Positions 16,347 to 24,920 of a stretch of DNA of 64,000 nt are shown here, one piece after another. Every line of letters begins with the position of its first letter. Position 1 is the first letter of the stretch. Both the position numbers and the translations under genes were made by a program. A model generated the notes under the pieces. It did not search any database, had not been told where the DNA came from, and saw only the letters and a list, made by a program, of their open reading frames with translations. This stretch comes from an uncultured Bacteroidales bacterium. GTDB taxonomy: Bacteria > Bacteroidota > Bacteroidia > Bacteroidales > F082. The stretch spans positions 1 through 64,000 of the forward strand of contig CAMYYB010000001.1 of assembly GCA_947303335.1 (NCBI GenBank), written 5' to 3'.

Positions 16347-17488
16347 AACGGCATTTGATTACTATCGTATGTGTTTTTCTTGGCTTGTTGGCCTTGATGG
16401 TGTTCGGTAATGTCATTGTGGTGGGTGAGAAAATGGCCAGCATCACTCATTTATGGTGGATGGAGTGGGTGTTCTATGTCTTGCTGTTCGGTGTCTTTGC
16501 CTACTTCGTGCTGTTGCCTTTTTGGCGCGTGCATCGTGCGCCTGAGTTTCCGCAACTTTCTGTAGGGAAAGAAGCTACAGACGAACAGCTCATGGAGTAT
16601 GGAAAGCAATTGGCTAATCACTGCGATTTCATTGCCGATGTACAGCAACGCAAGGAACACAAAAACGAATTGGAGACCAAACTCCTGTATGCCGCTGGCA
16701 GCCAGACCCAGTTGTTGGAGGTAGTGCAGAAAGAACTGGACCTGCGGCTCAAAGGTGACAAGGAGAAGGGGATTCTGGGCATCAACGGACAGATTAAGGA
16801 ATGGGCCAAGACCGTTTTTATGGTTTCTGCCATTTCGCAGAACAGCAGGTTTGATACCCTCAGTGTGATGTGGCTTAATTTCAAGATGATAGAGAGTCTG
16901 GTGCTGGCTTCGGGGTTCCGTCCCAACCGTCGGCAATTGTTCAAGATATATGGTAGTGTCTTGACCACCGCCTTGATTACCTATGCCATGTCGGAGGCTC
17001 TGCTGAAGTCCAGTGCGGTAAGACCTTTTGACTTTGGGGATTTGCAGGGTGATAGCGTAGATACGATGGGCGATGTCGATGCAGAGGTGGCCGATGGAAC
17101 AGAGGCTGCCGATTTAGACCCTGACGATGTCAATTTTGATGCACAACTGTCGAACAGCGAAGGACTCTCGGTCTATTCCATTCTCCGTCGGGTCAAGATT
17201 CCGGGGGTCGTGGTAGGTTCAGCCCTCGACGGCACGGTAAACGCCTTGATGACCCTGCGCATCGGCTACATCACGCGCACCTATCTCCAACAAGGCAGTC
17301 AAGCCTTGACGGGCATCAGCAACAAGCGAGCGGTGAAGTTCCAAGCGATGAAAGATGCGCTTCTGACCATACCGTCAATCATTGTGGCCGGTAGTGCAGT
17401 AGTGGGCAAGAAGACAGCCAAGTTTATTATCAAACTGATTGGCAGAAACTATGAGAAGGGGGAGGCCGTGGAAGGTAGTGTTGGTTGA
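16343..17488 (+). CDS. DUF697 (YcjF-like) membrane protein
   Basis: 381 aa. Two N-terminal membrane helices (about 5-27 and 39-61) are followed by a helical region and the DUF697-type segment around residues 160-215 (NSRFDTLSVMWLNFKMIESL, then GFRPNRRQLFKIYGSVLTT). A further hydrophobic part lies at 340-360. It is encoded with ATGA overlap behind the GTPase, the same arrangement as YcjX/YcjF. It is the last gene of the TIR/RyR/GTPase operon; a new promoter follows. Likely role: membrane partner of the GTPase (inference). Confidence 0.78.
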   Translation: MKRHLITIVCVFLGLLALMVFGNVIVVGEKMASITHLWWMEWVFYVLLFGVFAYFVLLPFWRVHRAPEFPQLSVGKEATDEQLMEYGKQLANHCDFIADVQQRKEHKNELETKLLYAAGSQTQLLEVVQKELDLRLKGDKEKGILGINGQIKEWAKTVFMVSAISQNSRFDTLSVMWLNFKMIESLVLASGFRPNRRQLFKIYGSVLTTALITYAMSEALLKSSAVRPFDFGDLQGDSVDTMGDVDAEVADGTEAADLDPDDVNFDAQLSNSEGLSVYSILRRVKIPGVVVGSALDGTVNALMTLRIGYITRTYLQQGSQALTGISNKRAVKFQAMKDALLTIPSIIVAGSAVVGKKTAKFIIKLIGRNYEKGEAVEGSVG

Positions 17489-17521
17489 ATTTTAATGTTA
17501 CAGTATTTCGAAAACAATTTG

Positions 17522-17529
17522 TATTTTTG
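17522..17529 (+). promoter_or_regulatory. -7 box for secreted protein 17587
   Basis: TATTTTTG, 57 bp upstream of the ATG. Confidence 0.55.
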
Positions 17530-17586
17530 CCGCAGATATCTTCTTGATGAGAAATAAAATGAATTGTTAATAAAAACATCTTTACA

Positions 17587-18003
17587 ATGAAAAAAAGAAT
17601 ATTAATTGCCATGATTGTGCTCGCCGCGATGTTCTCCGGCGCTTCGGCCTATGCCCAGACAGAGGAAAAGCCTCACAAAGTTTACTGCGAAATCATCTCC
17701 ACTGCACGTGGCATGTTTTCCAACAAGACCACGGTGGAACTGGACTTTGGCCAGTATGCCAGCTGGTGGTCCGCTGACCGCAACCTGGTGGACGAAAACG
17801 GACAGAGCATCAATTTTAACTCCATCCTGGATGCAGTGAACTATATGGCCGTCCGGGGCTGGGTCTTTGAACAGATGTACGTTGTCCAAACTTTCACCAA
17901 GGGCGATTCCGACACGCCTGCCTACCATTGGATCATGTCGAAGGACGTGACCGACCCGTCTCAGATTATGGAAGGCCTGCAAACCCGGGGAGACACCAAA
18001 TAG
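17587..18003 (+). CDS. Small secreted protein, unknown
   Basis: 138 aa with a Sec signal peptide (MKKRILIAMIVLAAMFSGASAYA|QT). The mature part has a conserved-looking VELDFGQYASWW, a stretch NYMAVRGWVFEQMY, and a HWIMSKDV end. Similar small proteins with the 'xxxGWxFxQxY' pattern are frequent in Bacteroidales but I know no function. It is monocistronic. Confidence 0.75.
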   Translation: MKKRILIAMIVLAAMFSGASAYAQTEEKPHKVYCEIISTARGMFSNKTTVELDFGQYASWWSADRNLVDENGQSINFNSILDAVNYMAVRGWVFEQMYVVQTFTKGDSDTPAYHWIMSKDVTDPSQIMEGLQTRGDTK

Positions 18004-18025
18004 AAGTGTCTTGCCCTTGCCTCGG

Positions 18026-18345
18026 AGATGGCAAGGCTTTCGAAAGCCTCTCGAAAGCCTTTGGCAAGTATATAGCAAGTATTTCGCAAGCCCGTGAGCT
18101 TGCCATATACTTGCCAACACATTTCTATAGGTATGCAAAATAGGGTACAAGTACGGCAGAAGGCCTTGCCTGCGTGAAAACAATAGTTAATACGTTTGCG
18201 TTCCATGAGGCCACAGGCATACTCTTCGCACGCTGTAGGCATACACTTCTCATACTGTAGGCATACTCTTGCCATACTTTACCCATACTCAAGAGTATGG
18301 CTACACTATGGCTACAGTATGGCATCAGTATGGGTAGAGCGAGAG
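18026..18345. repeat. Word-repeat intergenic array A
   Basis: An intergenic stretch built of short recurring words: GCAAGTAT and CGAAAGCCT at 18036-18100 with the inverse TATACTTGCC, and GGCATACT/CATACT at 18214-18290 with the inverse AGTATGG at 18295-18332. It can fold into alternative hairpins. No reading frame is convincing here. Confidence 0.6.
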
Positions 18346-18453
18346 AGGAGCAAAGGAAATATAGAGTTGAAAAGTAAAGAAAGCTGGCCCTCAAGCCCTG
18401 AGGTGACGACATTTTTCTGCGATTTCAGCGTGTTCTGCGTGAGAAAAACTTTC

Positions 18454-18461
18454 TATCTTTG
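18454..18461 (+). promoter_or_regulatory. -7 box for gene 18539
   Basis: TATCTTTG, 77 bp upstream of the ATG at 18539. Confidence 0.5.
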
Positions 18462-18538
18462 CAAGTTCTGGAGATTCAATTTAGGATTGCACCACTTAAT
18501 AATAAAAGGTGTCAAACGAAAAACAAAACAACAAAGCC

Positions 18539-18916
18539 ATGAATAATACAACGACTAAGAAACTCCTGCTCCTCATCTTACTGTTGCTTGGCTTCTGTAC
18601 TACCGCTTTCGCCCAGAGCGATTACTACACCAAGAAGGCAAAGAGCCACATCAGCGAAGCCCAGCAATACCTTAAAAAGGCAGAAAACTATGATAACGAA
18701 GCGGAATACTACAACGACAAGGCAGCAGGCTACCTGCGCGATGCAGAATACTACACCCGCAAAGGCGACTACGACCATGCCGCCACCTACACGAAATGGG
18801 CTAGCAACGCTGCTGACCAAGCCATGACAAAAGCTAAGTAGGCCAATTCTGCCCGCGATAATGCCCGCGACCAGATGCGCTGGGCTAAGGAGGCGTTGGA
18901 TAAGGCGAAAAGATAG
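18539..18916 (+). pseudogene. Small secreted alanine-rich protein interrupted by TAG
   Basis: The ATG at 18539 starts a signal peptide (KKLLLLILLLLGFCTTAFA|Q) and a repetitive region of YY-K-A words (ISEAQQYLKKAENYDNEAE). The frame stops at TAG 18839-18841 (100 aa) but the same frame then continues as ANSARDNARDQMRWAKEALD to a second stop at 18914-18916. The continuation has the same composition and phase, so the first TAG looks like a recent nonsense mutation, unless it is read through. The shorter product may still be made. Confidence 0.65.
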
Positions 18917-18956
18917 CAATTTTATTATGAAACACCGTTCGTTTTGATAAAAAAAG

Positions 18957-18964
18957 TATATTTG
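18957..18964 (+). promoter_or_regulatory. -7 box upstream of GTPase locus 2
   Basis: TATATTTG, about 300 bp before the GTPase gene. The long leader contains an 11-bp inverted repeat (19059-19069 with 19117-19127, GATATTCTTGA/TCAAGAATATC). No gene is seen between 18917 and 19259. Confidence 0.45.
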
Positions 18965-19259
18965 CAAACGACTTATAAACAGAGTAATAATATTAAAATG
19001 TTGAATGATAATAAAATAGAGTAGATTAATTGACATAGAGAAGCGTTTGAGCTAATCGGATATTCTTGAATAGTTCTCTTGGGCTTTGTTTTGGATTGTA
19101 TGGGTCGTGGAACAACTCAAGAATATCGAATAGATTCACGTTTTTTTAATGTCTGTAGTAACAATAAAACCAATTGAGCTTATGAGAAGCAACAAGAAAA
19201 GATTTTGCATAATTTAAATACTAAGTGATAGAACAATATTTGTCACAAATTAGTAAGAA

Positions 19260-21905
19260 ATGTATAACAAATTAAAAATGAACAATATGGAAAACAATGC
19301 ATATTCAATAGTTGAGAATATCAGCCCCGAATACAACAAACCAAATACAATAATTCAGAGTAACATAACAACTTCAGGAGAAGAGAATACCAAAGCATTC
19401 AATGACCAAAATGAATCAACAGGGAATAATCAAGCGGAATTGAAAGATGTATTAAATAGTGTAATCGAATCAAGAATGTCGAATGCTGATGACTATTATA
19501 CACCTATTTCACAGAAACTATTAAAAGCCCTTCAACACTGTCATAGTATCCATGATTTTGATGAAAAAGCGTTATGGTGTAAAATGGTTAATGAAACACA
19601 TCTATCCGAACAATGGTCTTTTTTACAAGAAAAAGCGGAAGCTCTTCGAAAAAAGATTAGCATATTTGGAATTGGGCAAGATTGGGACGTGGATAAAAGC
19701 GGGGATTTTGTTGTCGCGATGAACCGTGCAAAAAGACCCTATATTAACATAGGGATAGTCGCCGCTTTTCGACAAGGGAAAAGTACGATGTTAAGGCAGT
19801 TGGTGGGGGTTGATTCTAACAACAAAATGGGTTATTCCGAGGATGATCTGGACTATCTGATTCCCACATCTTCAGATGAAACAAAACCTTGTACGGGAAC
19901 AAAGATTCATTATATTAATGATGTTTATCAAGGTAAAGATAATCAAGCTGTTATTGTTTATTACACGGAAGCCGAGGTGTTGAACTCAATGCTTGAACTT
20001 CTATCAAAAACCGATAAAGTTGTTTATAAAAGCAATTGTAATGTTGGTTCAATTAATGAATTACGTACAAAACTAAAAGAAGGCTTGTTTAAAGATTGTA
20101 ATGGTGAAGAATCTCAAGATTTGGCAAGTGGTAAAATGGGGCAAACGGGAAGTCCTAAAGAGGCTTTGTGGAGGTATGTTTTTGCTCCTGAAAGTGCTTT
20201 TAAAAAACTAGGATCGGGGTCGGAGCCTTTGGATATTTCAAATCCAACAGACAAACGGATTTTCTATAAGTCGGTTTGTTTTTATCAGGAGCCACAAAAT
20301 CAAACCAAGGATACACGTTCTTATGAAGTATTGTCTGTAAAAGAAGCCTCTGTTTATAAGAGATTCACCATCCAAGGTAAGGATCCAGGGAAAATTCGTT
20401 TTATGGATACGCCAGGGGTTGGAGAAGCAAGAACTTCAGTGGAAAAAACCTTAACGGACGCATTAAGAAATGAAATTGATGTCGCTATTGCAATTTGTAA
20501 AATAGACAATGTGCAAATTGAATATATTAATCAATTCAATGATTATATAAAAAGAGATTTTAATATTGTATGTGTTATAGATGATAAACGATGCGACATC
20601 AAGGATTGTCTGTATTATGTGCTGAATGTTAGTGATAAAACACAAACAGACAAAATTTTTGAACACAAAAATGCTTCAATCAAACAAAGCCTAGCGGCTC
20701 CTATAGAAGGAGACCAAGAATTTGACGGAATTCACATTAAGGACGACCATATTGTCGCTATTGATTGCAAGAAAAACGTCAAATACGGAATGATTGATGG
20801 CAAAGATAAAATTGAAGGGCACAATAAACAAGTGACAAATCTTACTAATGAAGAGAAGAATGGCTGCGGTTTATTCTTGTTCGATGTGTTATCGAATTTG
20901 AAAGACACTATTGGGATAATTGACAATTACTTTAATCATAAAGCAATCCAAAAGAGTGGTTTAATACTTACGGAATTCGAGGAACTAAAAGAAAAGATAA
21001 ACGAGTTGGGTATGCCGGATTTTGAGTATTCACAAGAACGTATCAATTTAAAAAATAAAATAGAAGAAGGCATAAAAATCAATCCGAAGTATCAAGATTC
21101 GTCTGATGCCAAATTAAATGAATTTAATGGTAAAGGTAAACAAACAATTGTTTCGGAATTCCTTAAAAAAGCTTATCCCAATGTAAATGATAATGATTTT
21201 GGAAATGTTATTTTGACTCAAGCAGATTATGATGCTTTATTAGAAATGGATGTATATTTGAGGTTGAAGAAAGGCTTTAAGGATTATTATATTGAGAAGC
21301 TTAAGGAGTGTTATGATATTCGTAGCATAGAAAGCTCCGTTAAAGAATGTAGAAGGGCTGTTGCGAGAGTGTTGATTGAAGCTGGATTTGATGAAGTTGT
21401 CACGAATAATGCTGATGTTTGGTTTGATACCTTTAATAATAAATATGGTAAGAACTATCCAGAGTTAAAAAGACTGTTTGATGAAATTATCAATGTAGAT
21501 GCAGCGACAAAGAACATAACCGAATACGTCAAAACGGATTTGATTGATTGTTTCCACATGGAACTCAGTCATAAAAGTAAAGATGAGTGCTTGTTTAAAA
21601 CGAAGCGAGATACGGCTAATTTGTTTATTGAATGGTTAGAGGATATCGCAGATGGTCTTATAAAAAAAACAGATCAAAAGGGTGTCCCAGGAGTTCGCTC
21701 GTTTAAAACAGTGGTTGATGAGTCGAAACAAAGCTATTTGAATCATTACTCTGATTTGCGTTGGGGATTGAACGACAAAAAAGGGAAGGCATATGGTGAG
21801 TGGGAGAGTTTCATTGATTCAAATGCAAAAACATTATTCAAAGATGTAGTCAAGAAGCAAGAATTAGTAAGACAATGGAGAGATTTTGTTGTTGCTTTAT
21901 CATAA
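19260..21905 (+). CDS. Large dynamin-like/P-loop GTPase
   Basis: 881 aa. A polar N-terminal region (1-90) leads to a P-loop domain: Walker A/G1 in GIVAAFRQGKSTMLRQL (about 163-180), G3 DTPG in RFMDTPGVGEA (about 381-391), and a possible degenerate G4 in CVIDDKRCD. The remaining 450 residues are mostly helical. The gene is clearly more AT-rich than its surroundings, suggesting transfer. It is followed at once by two copies of a coiled-coil gene, the second with a membrane segment. ATGs at 19260, 19278 and 19287 are all possible starts. A membrane-remodelling or conflict GTPase is inferred. Confidence 0.75.
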   Translation: MYNKLKMNNMENNAYSIVENISPEYNKPNTIIQSNITTSGEENTKAFNDQNESTGNNQAELKDVLNSVIESRMSNADDYYTPISQKLLKALQHCHSIHDFDEKALWCKMVNETHLSEQWSFLQEKAEALRKKISIFGIGQDWDVDKSGDFVVAMNRAKRPYINIGIVAAFRQGKSTMLRQLVGVDSNNKMGYSEDDLDYLIPTSSDETKPCTGTKIHYINDVYQGKDNQAVIVYYTEAEVLNSMLELLSKTDKVVYKSNCNVGSINELRTKLKEGLFKDCNGEESQDLASGKMGQTGSPKEALWRYVFAPESAFKKLGSGSEPLDISNPTDKRIFYKSVCFYQEPQNQTKDTRSYEVLSVKEASVYKRFTIQGKDPGKIRFMDTPGVGEARTSVEKTLTDALRNEIDVAIAICKIDNVQIEYINQFNDYIKRDFNIVCVIDDKRCDIKDCLYYVLNVSDKTQTDKIFEHKNASIKQSLAAPIEGDQEFDGIHIKDDHIVAIDCKKNVKYGMIDGKDKIEGHNKQVTNLTNEEKNGCGLFLFDVLSNLKDTIGIIDNYFNHKAIQKSGLILTEFEELKEKINELGMPDFEYSQERINLKNKIEEGIKINPKYQDSSDAKLNEFNGKGKQTIVSEFLKKAYPNVNDNDFGNVILTQADYDALLEMDVYLRLKKGFKDYYIEKLKECYDIRSIESSVKECRRAVARVLIEAGFDEVVTNNADVWFDTFNNKYGKNYPELKRLFDEIINVDAATKNITEYVKTDLIDCFHMELSHKSKDECLFKTKRDTANLFIEWLEDIADGLIKKTDQKGVPGVRSFKTVVDESKQSYLNHYSDLRWGLNDKKGKAYGEWESFIDSNAKTLFKDVVKKQELVRQWRDFVVALS

Positions 21906-23260
21906 TCAAATCAAGAAATGAAATACTGGCGTATCGATGATCATACTGAGATTGTTGAAATAGTTGCGGAAGATTTTCTAACTATTACATATAAGGATAT
22001 TAATTCTGGCGAGGAGTCTTCTATGCCTCGTGAGAAATTTGAGAAGAATTTCGAACCATATTCTAATGGTAGTCATGTAGAAGACCCTGCTCAAGTTGTT
22101 ACGAACCCATTTTCGCAAATCAACTTGGCAGCCGTGCCATTAATGATGTTTGCTGCTGCTGCAATACAATCTAAAGAAAAGCAGTTACAAGAGAACAAAA
22201 CCGAACTAAATTTGACAAATAAAAGATGGTTACAATATCCAGAAAGATTCGGACAGTTAGGGAGTAATAAAGAACTAGAAAAGCAAAACAAACAATTAGT
22301 TGAAAAAAGCGAAAAATTAGAAAAAGACAAAGAAAAAATTGAAACTCAACAAAAAATGGCGAAAAAAGAAAATGCGCGTTTTTTGTCCAATGGGGATTCT
22401 GGGTTATTGGAACAAATCGAAATGTTAAATGCGGAGATTTCTCGATTGAATGACGAAAGAAAAATTTCTGAAGAACATATTAATCGATTACAAAAACAAC
22501 TTGCTCAATTACAAGAAGACTCTGAGGTAAGTAAGAAGAATCTGAAAGACAAAGAAAAAGAAATTGAGAATAAAAGTGAAGAAATAGACGAACATTGATT
22601 CAAATGCAATAATATTATTCAAGGATGTAAGCAAGGATTGGCAAGACAATGGAGGGTTTTTGTTGTTGTTTTATCATAATCAAATCAAGAAATGAAATAC
22701 TGGCGTATTGATGATCATACTGAGATTGTTGAGATAGTTACGGAAGATTTTCTAACTATTACATATAAGGACAGTAATTCTGGCGAGGAGTCTTCTATGC
22801 CACGTGAGAAATTTGAAAAGAATTTCGAACTATATTCTATTGATAATCAGATAGAAGATCCTATTCAAGCTGTTGCGAACCCGGTTTCGCAAATCAATTT
22901 GAGTGACAAGAGAAAAGTGCAATCAGTGATAGAACTAGAAAAGCAAAACAAACAATTAGTTGAAAAAAGCGAAAAATTAGAAAAAGACAAAGAAAAAATT
23001 GAAACTCAACAAAAAATGGCGAAAAAAGAAAATGCGCGTTTTTTGTCCAATGGGGATTCTGGGTTATTGGAACAAATCGAAATGTTAAATGCGGAGATTT
23101 CTCGATTGAATGACGAAAGAAAAATTTCTGAGGAACATATTGATCGATTACAAAAACAACTTGATCAATTACAAGAAGACTCTGGGGTAAGTAAGAAGAA
23201 ACTAAAAGACAAAAAAAAAGAGATTGAAAATAAAAGTGAAGAAATAGACAAACTTATAGA
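21812..23260 (+). repeat. Imperfect tandem duplication at the GTPase/coiled-coil junction
   Basis: The segment from CATTGATTCAAATGCAA (21812) through the first 226 codons of the coiled-coil gene recurs from 22593. The second copy carries a decayed piece of the GTPase 3' end (22593-22676) in front of its own ATG. Identity is nearly complete over 22269-22525 versus 22928-23184, so the event is recent. The second copy lacks about 45 codons present in the first. Confidence 0.9.
21918..22598 (+). CDS. Coiled-coil protein, truncated duplicate
   Basis: 226 aa. It begins MKYWRIDDHTEIVEIV, has a short hydrophobic stretch (AAVPLMMFAAAAI, about residues 72-84) and then a coiled coil. It stops at the duplication junction, where the frame runs into the repeated GTPase 3' end. 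The intact version is the next gene, so this product is probably a truncated relic, although the frame is open and its start has the same leader as the intact copy. Confidence 0.7.
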   Translation: MKYWRIDDHTEIVEIVAEDFLTITYKDINSGEESSMPREKFEKNFEPYSNGSHVEDPAQVVTNPFSQINLAAVPLMMFAAAAIQSKEKQLQENKTELNLTNKRWLQYPERFGQLGSNKELEKQNKQLVEKSEKLEKDKEKIETQQKMAKKENARFLSNGDSGLLEQIEMLNAEISRLNDERKISEEHINRLQKQLAQLQEDSEVSKKNLKDKEKEIENKSEEIDEH

Positions 23261-24293
23261 TTGTTTTGAACAGGAAAAAAAGCATCTAAATGATAAGTTG
23301 GAAGAAGCGGAGAAAGAAATAGATGGTCTTATTGTGAAGATTGAACGGTTAGTTAATAAGATTGACCAATTGGAGAAAGAAAAGCATCATATAGAAAATC
23401 AGATAGATCAGTTAAATATTAAGATTAGCCAATTAAAAAGAGAAAATGATCGATTATCTAATGAAATTGTTGCTTTAGGAGAAAGTGTTGATGGGCTCAA
23501 AAATGAAATCAGAAGATTAAAAGGCAAACAGATTTTACCGATAGCATTAAGTGTTTTGTTAGGTGCTGTAGCATTAGCAGTAGTGTTTAGAGCTTTATTG
23601 AAGACTAGTAATTTAGATTCAGAATTACAAAGAAAACTTGATAAAATGCAAGTTGAATGTTCAAGGTTAGCAAGTTTGAACGATATTTTATGCGAGGAAA
23701 ACAGGGTTTTATTGGCAACAAATGATTCTTTGTCAAGAGAAAATGATTCGTTAATAATGGGTAATACACAGAAAACACCATCAAATCATGGGATGTATAA
23801 AATTGATTCATGTTTGAAATATGTTGGATTAAGTTTGAATTTGAGAGGTGTGCGAAAAGAAAATCCAGAGAGAAAGTTTTGGATAAAGGTTAAAAGAATT
23901 GTTTGCATACGCAGTTTAATTCTAAAATGTACCCAAACAGGATCAGCGGTTATCCGGGTTTTTAGATACAAAGATGGACAATCGGAATTAATTTCTGAAC
24001 AAAACATCTATTTGGAAAAAGGTAACTATAGTACAGTCGAGATAGTAAATTGTTATCTTAATCAAGTGGGATTATACTATTTGATGATTTGTAATAATAA
24101 TTGTGGTGATTTTTATTTTGAAAAAGTGGTACATGAAAGAGAGTTCAAGAGGTGCTTTAGCGACGACATAGATATTTTGGGACTTGGCGGTGATAATAAT
24201 CCGCCCCCAAAGAGAGATAGTTTTACTAGAGATAGCACTTTTGACTATGGTTATTTTGGTAAATTATACTATTGTAGGATAATAGAAGAATAG
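22692..24293 (+). CDS. Coiled-coil membrane protein with C-terminal beta domain
   Basis: 533 aa, no family recognised. Residues 1-50 form a small conserved N-terminal module (MKYWRIDDHTEIVEIVTEDF), 75-275 are a long coiled coil, about 282-302 a membrane helix (ILPIALSVLLGAVALAVVFR), 308-345 a second short coiled coil, and 365-533 a beta-rich domain. It is probably the membrane partner of the upstream GTPase, like the GTPase/coiled-coil/TM set at 11295-17488 (inference). Confidence 0.75.
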   Translation: MKYWRIDDHTEIVEIVTEDFLTITYKDSNSGEESSMPREKFEKNFELYSIDNQIEDPIQAVANPVSQINLSDKRKVQSVIELEKQNKQLVEKSEKLEKDKEKIETQQKMAKKENARFLSNGDSGLLEQIEMLNAEISRLNDERKISEEHIDRLQKQLDQLQEDSGVSKKKLKDKKKEIENKSEEIDKLIDCFEQEKKHLNDKLEEAEKEIDGLIVKIERLVNKIDQLEKEKHHIENQIDQLNIKISQLKRENDRLSNEIVALGESVDGLKNEIRRLKGKQILPIALSVLLGAVALAVVFRALLKTSNLDSELQRKLDKMQVECSRLASLNDILCEENRVLLATNDSLSRENDSLIMGNTQKTPSNHGMYKIDSCLKYVGLSLNLRGVRKENPERKFWIKVKRIVCIRSLILKCTQTGSAVIRVFRYKDGQSELISEQNIYLEKGNYSTVEIVNCYLNQVGLYYLMICNNNCGDFYFEKVVHEREFKRCFSDDIDILGLGGDNNPPPKRDSFTRDSTFDYGYFGKLYYCRIIEE

Positions 24294-24303
24294 ATGTGTT
24301 CCC

Positions 24304-24472
24304 AAGAAGCTGTTTAAGAGTTTGTTTAAATTTAATTCGATAATTTGTTAAGCATGATTTTCGAGAAGGCGATTTGGATCATTGTTTCGGAGGATTCTGA
24401 GTAGAACTCATAGTCCATGGCGATACTCCTGAAGTTGTACAGCTAGGCGAAAGACCTTTCGACAATCCATCT
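24304..24472 (-). mobile_element. IS5-family transposase remnant and terminal repeat
   Basis: On the minus strand from 24472 to 24332 the frame encodes the C-terminus of an IS5-type DDE transposase: RWIVERSFA, a TAG, LYNFRSIAMDYEFYSESSE, then MIQIAFSKIMLNKL and a stop. The AAGAAGCTGTTTAA end (24304-24317) occurs again at 46642-46655 and is probably the IS terminus. The rest of the element is missing. Confidence 0.75.
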
Positions 24473-24885
24473 CAAGGAAATGACACTAAACTTTTTAGGG
24501 CTTTGTTCGAGTCAAAGCACGACTTCAAGTTGGCATCCGAGCGTCTTGCGGTGTAAAAAACAGAGCATGTCCGTTCACTCTCATAAAAGGATTCCAGCGA
24601 AATGGCATATCTCTGCGAGCGAGAAGGCTTCTCACTTCCCCAAATCATCCCGTTTTGGCTATCGAAAACTTCCTTCATACTCCTCGAAAAAAAACAGTAA
24701 CAACTCTTATAATCACATTCTATCGTCGAAAAGTGTGATTTTTTACACATTTTTCTTCGATACAGAAACATTTTTCTTCGATACAGAAAAGATGTTGGAT
24801 AAGTTCGAGAAAGACGATGCCCGGTGGAAGACGCTTGGCAAAAAGCTTGGGTTTGATTTTTGACTCTGATTTCAACTTTTTTGTA
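24473..24885. other. Gene-poor scar region with 21-bp tandem repeat
   Basis: Only decayed reading frames are seen. CATTTTTCTTCGATACAGAA is repeated directly at about 24748-24768 and 24769-24789. A short frame ending KTLGKKLGFDF may be the remnant of a gene end. It lies between the IS remnant and the next promoter. Confidence 0.5.
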
Positions 24886-24893
24886 TACCTTTG
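24886..24893 (+). promoter_or_regulatory. -7 box for AAA/PD-(D/E)XK gene 2
   Basis: TACCTTTG, 27 bp upstream of the ATG at 24921. Confidence 0.5.
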
Positions 24894-24920
24894 CCGTCGG
24901 AATGGAATAAAACTGTCGCT

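Noticed and set aside
24480..24863. 127-aa plus-strand ORF as a gene
   Set aside because: Low-complexity translation, a 21-bp tandem repeat inside it, position in IS-scarred DNA and no recognisable family.
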